Source: Thermoflexales bacterium
GTDB lineage: Bacteria; Chloroflexota; Anaerolineae; B4-G1; SLSP01
Assembly: GCA_007130345.1 (NCBI GenBank)
Contig: SLSP01000149.1
Span: forward strand, 1 to 6,597
DNA length: 6,597 nucleotides
Direction of reading: 5' to 3'
Below the pieces are notes generated by a model that worked only from the letters and a program-made list of their open reading frames with translations, had not been told where the DNA came from and did not search any database. A program made the position numbers and the translations under genes. Each line of letters opens with the position of its first letter. The stretch's first letter is position 1. Of the stretch, positions 5,453-6,597 are shown in pieces.

Positions 5453-5501
5453 CGTATCATTCACTGAAAATTCACTCTACGATTATAGGAGGACATCCAC
5501 C

Positions 5502-5864
5502 ATGAAGAGTTTGGAAGAACTACGCAAAATTAAAGAACGCGCATTGGAGCGCAGGCAACTGTCCGGCGAGGGCGCGCAGGCGCGTGTTGTCGTGGCGATG
5601 GGCACATGCGGGATCGCCGCCGGCGCCCGCGACACGATGTCGGCCATCCTCAGACATCTCGAAGAGAAGGATATTACCGACGTCGTCGTGACGCAGACCG
5701 GATGCCTGGGGCTGTGCGAGTACGAGCCTATCGTGCAGGTGCAGGTCAGCGACGCCGACATGGTGACTTATGGCAAGATCGATTCCGCGCGCGCGCGTAC
5801 CCTCATTGATAAGCATGTGGTGGGCCGCGAGCCCGTAGCCGACTGGCAAATCAAGCGGGGCTAA
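5502..5864 (+). CDS. Stand-alone thioredoxin-like [2Fe-2S] ferredoxin
   Basis: 120-residue protein of the NuoE-like/HymB-N-terminal ferredoxin family found with hydrogenase and NADH-dehydrogenase-type clusters, likely a small electron carrier or accessory subunit in the cytoplasm. An N-terminal charged helix (1-24) precedes VVVAMGTCGIAAGA (29-42), then TQTGCLGLCEYEP (64-76) and a strand-helix end through TYGKI. Only three cysteines are present: C36, C68 and C72. The fourth ligand expected at about position 41 (C-x4-C pattern) is Gly. Either another residue completes the site or this subfamily binds the cluster differently; I believe the GTCGIAAGA form recurs in related proteins. AGGAGG (5487-5492), nine bases upstream, supports ATG at 5502. 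The NuoF gene follows after 30 bases with its own ribosome binding site. Confidence 0.87.
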   Translation: MKSLEELRKIKERALERRQLSGEGAQARVVVAMGTCGIAAGARDTMSAILRHLEEKDITDVVVTQTGCLGLCEYEPIVQVQVSDADMVTYGKIDSARARTLIDKHVVGREPVADWQIKRG

Positions 5865-5894
5865 TGCCCGCCCTTGTGGGTTAAGGAGGAATTT

Positions 5895-6597
5895 ATGGCT
5901 TATCGCGCACATGTTTTGGTCAGCGGCGCGGCGAAGGATGCACAAGACGTCAGCGCGGTGCTGCTTGACACTATCCATGAACTCGACTTGCAGGATGAAG
6001 TGCAGGTGATGGGCACGGAGCCGATAGGGGACGTCGCGCGCGGCATCGAACTTATCGTCTATCCAGAGGGCTTGCACTACGCTCACATCTCGCCCAATGA
6101 TGCCCGCCTGATCGTACAGGAGCATCTCTATAAGGGCCGCCCTGTAGAAACGTTGCTATATCGGGAGCCGGAAGTCGAACCTCTGGAAGCTCCCGCCACC
6201 AAAGAAGTGCGGGTGGTGCTGCGCAATGTCGGCGTCATCAACCCGTTCGACATCGAGGACTACATCGCGCACGACGGCTACGTGGCCCTGGCGAAAGTCC
6301 TCACAGAAATGACCCCGGATGAGACCCTGGAAACCGTCAAGGAATCCGGGCTGCGCGGGCGCGGTGGGGCCGGATTCCCCACCTGGCTCAAGTGGAAGTT
6401 CGCCCGCAACTCTCCCGGCGACCGCAAATACGTCATCTGCAACGGCGACGAGGGCGACCCCGGCGCGTTTATGAACCGCCGCGTGCTGGAAGGTGATCCC
6501 CACGCCGTCATCGAAGGCATGGCGATTGCCGCTTACGTCATCGGCGCGCAACAGGGCTATTTCTACGTCCGCGCCGAGTACCCCATCGCCATCCACA
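5895..6597 (+). CDS. nuoF: NuoF/HymB-like FMN/NADH-binding subunit (N-terminal part, runs off the window)
   Basis: First 234 codons, open at the right edge, with AAGGAGG (5883-5889) five bases before ATG. Homologues transfer electrons from NADH through FMN to iron-sulfur clusters. Residues ~1-90 keep the thioredoxin-like ferredoxin fold of HymB (YPEGLHYAHISPNDA, then EHLYKGRPVETLLY) but contain no cysteine, so this domain cannot hold a [2Fe-2S] cluster. After a linker (~91-105) the complex I 51-kDa domain begins: SGLRGRGGAGFPT (151-163), then WLKW where GLKW is usual, CNGDEGDPGAF (182-192), NRRVLEGDPH (DR is usual) and YFYVRAEYP (222-230). The SLBB and C-terminal [4Fe-4S] parts lie outside the window. 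With the NuoE protein and small ferredoxin it likely forms the NADH module of a hydrogenase or formate dehydrogenase. Confidence 0.93.
   Translation, partial: MAYRAHVLVSGAAKDAQDVSAVLLDTIHELDLQDEVQVMGTEPIGDVARGIELIVYPEGLHYAHISPNDARLIVQEHLYKGRPVETLLYREPEVEPLEAPATKEVRVVLRNVGVINPFDIEDYIAHDGYVALAKVLTEMTPDETLETVKESGLRGRGGAGFPTWLKWKFARNSPGDRKYVICNGDEGDPGAFMNRRVLEGDPHAVIEGMAIAAYVIGAQQGYFYVRAEYPIAIH

Noticed and set aside
4848..5453. Minus-strand frame of 201 codons
   Set aside because: It is antisense to the GHKL ATPase gene, runs through the heptad repeats and has no family features.
5520..6125. Minus-strand frame of 201 codons
   Set aside because: It is antisense to the ferredoxin and NuoF genes, which have strong ribosome binding sites and motifs.
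6156..6596. Minus-strand frame reaching the right edge
   Set aside because: It mirrors the conserved NuoF FMN domain and has no domain of its own.

Overview
The window looks like chromosomal DNA from a GC-rich, anaerobic or fermentative bacterium. Genes are tightly packed, most have strong AGGAGG-type ribosome binding sites, and the recognisable promoters resemble sigma-70 sites. Intergenic gaps carry heptad repeats of the TGAAACG/TCAAACG and GGCAAAw type. Together with the gene content these suggest Chloroflexota (Anaerolineae-like). That assignment is an inference from style, not from a marker gene.

Left part (1-2228, genes on the minus strand): about 295 bases without a gene but rich in short hairpins; a 93-bp decayed copy of the 3' end of mnmA (296-388); a DEDD-type 3'-5' exonuclease gene (390-914); a repeat-rich spacer with a ~97-bp nested palindrome; and a full mnmA tRNA 2-thiouridylase gene (1104-2228). 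The mnmA tail therefore occurs twice as a direct repeat that brackets the exonuclease gene.

Middle (2229-2862): a divergent promoter region. It serves mnmA leftwards, possibly as a leaderless message, and rightwards a small lipoprotein with a BamE/SmpA-like domain that starts at TTG.

Right part (2863-6597, plus strand): a cluster typical of NADH-linked electron-bifurcating hydrogenase or formate dehydrogenase loci. In order it holds a DRTGG-domain protein, a PHP-family phosphoesterase, a 379-bp gap with heptad repeats, hairpins and a TATAAT box, a NuoE/HymA-like [2Fe-2S] subunit, a GHKL ATPase overlapping it by 4 bp, a 120-bp gap with heptads in both orientations, a stand-alone thioredoxin-like [2Fe-2S] ferredoxin, and the first 234 codons of a NuoF/HymB-like FMN/NADH subunit running off the window. 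NuoE, the small ferredoxin and NuoF would form the NADH-oxidising module. The catalytic subunit (hydrogenase or formate dehydrogenase) should lie just beyond the right edge. DRTGG, PHP and the GHKL ATPase are known companions of such clusters, and their role is not established.

The most unusual points are the cysteine-free N-terminal ferredoxin-like domain and the Trp in the FMN-loop motif of NuoF, the three-cysteine small ferredoxin beside it, the duplicated mnmA tail, and the several families of phased heptads and palindromes between genes.
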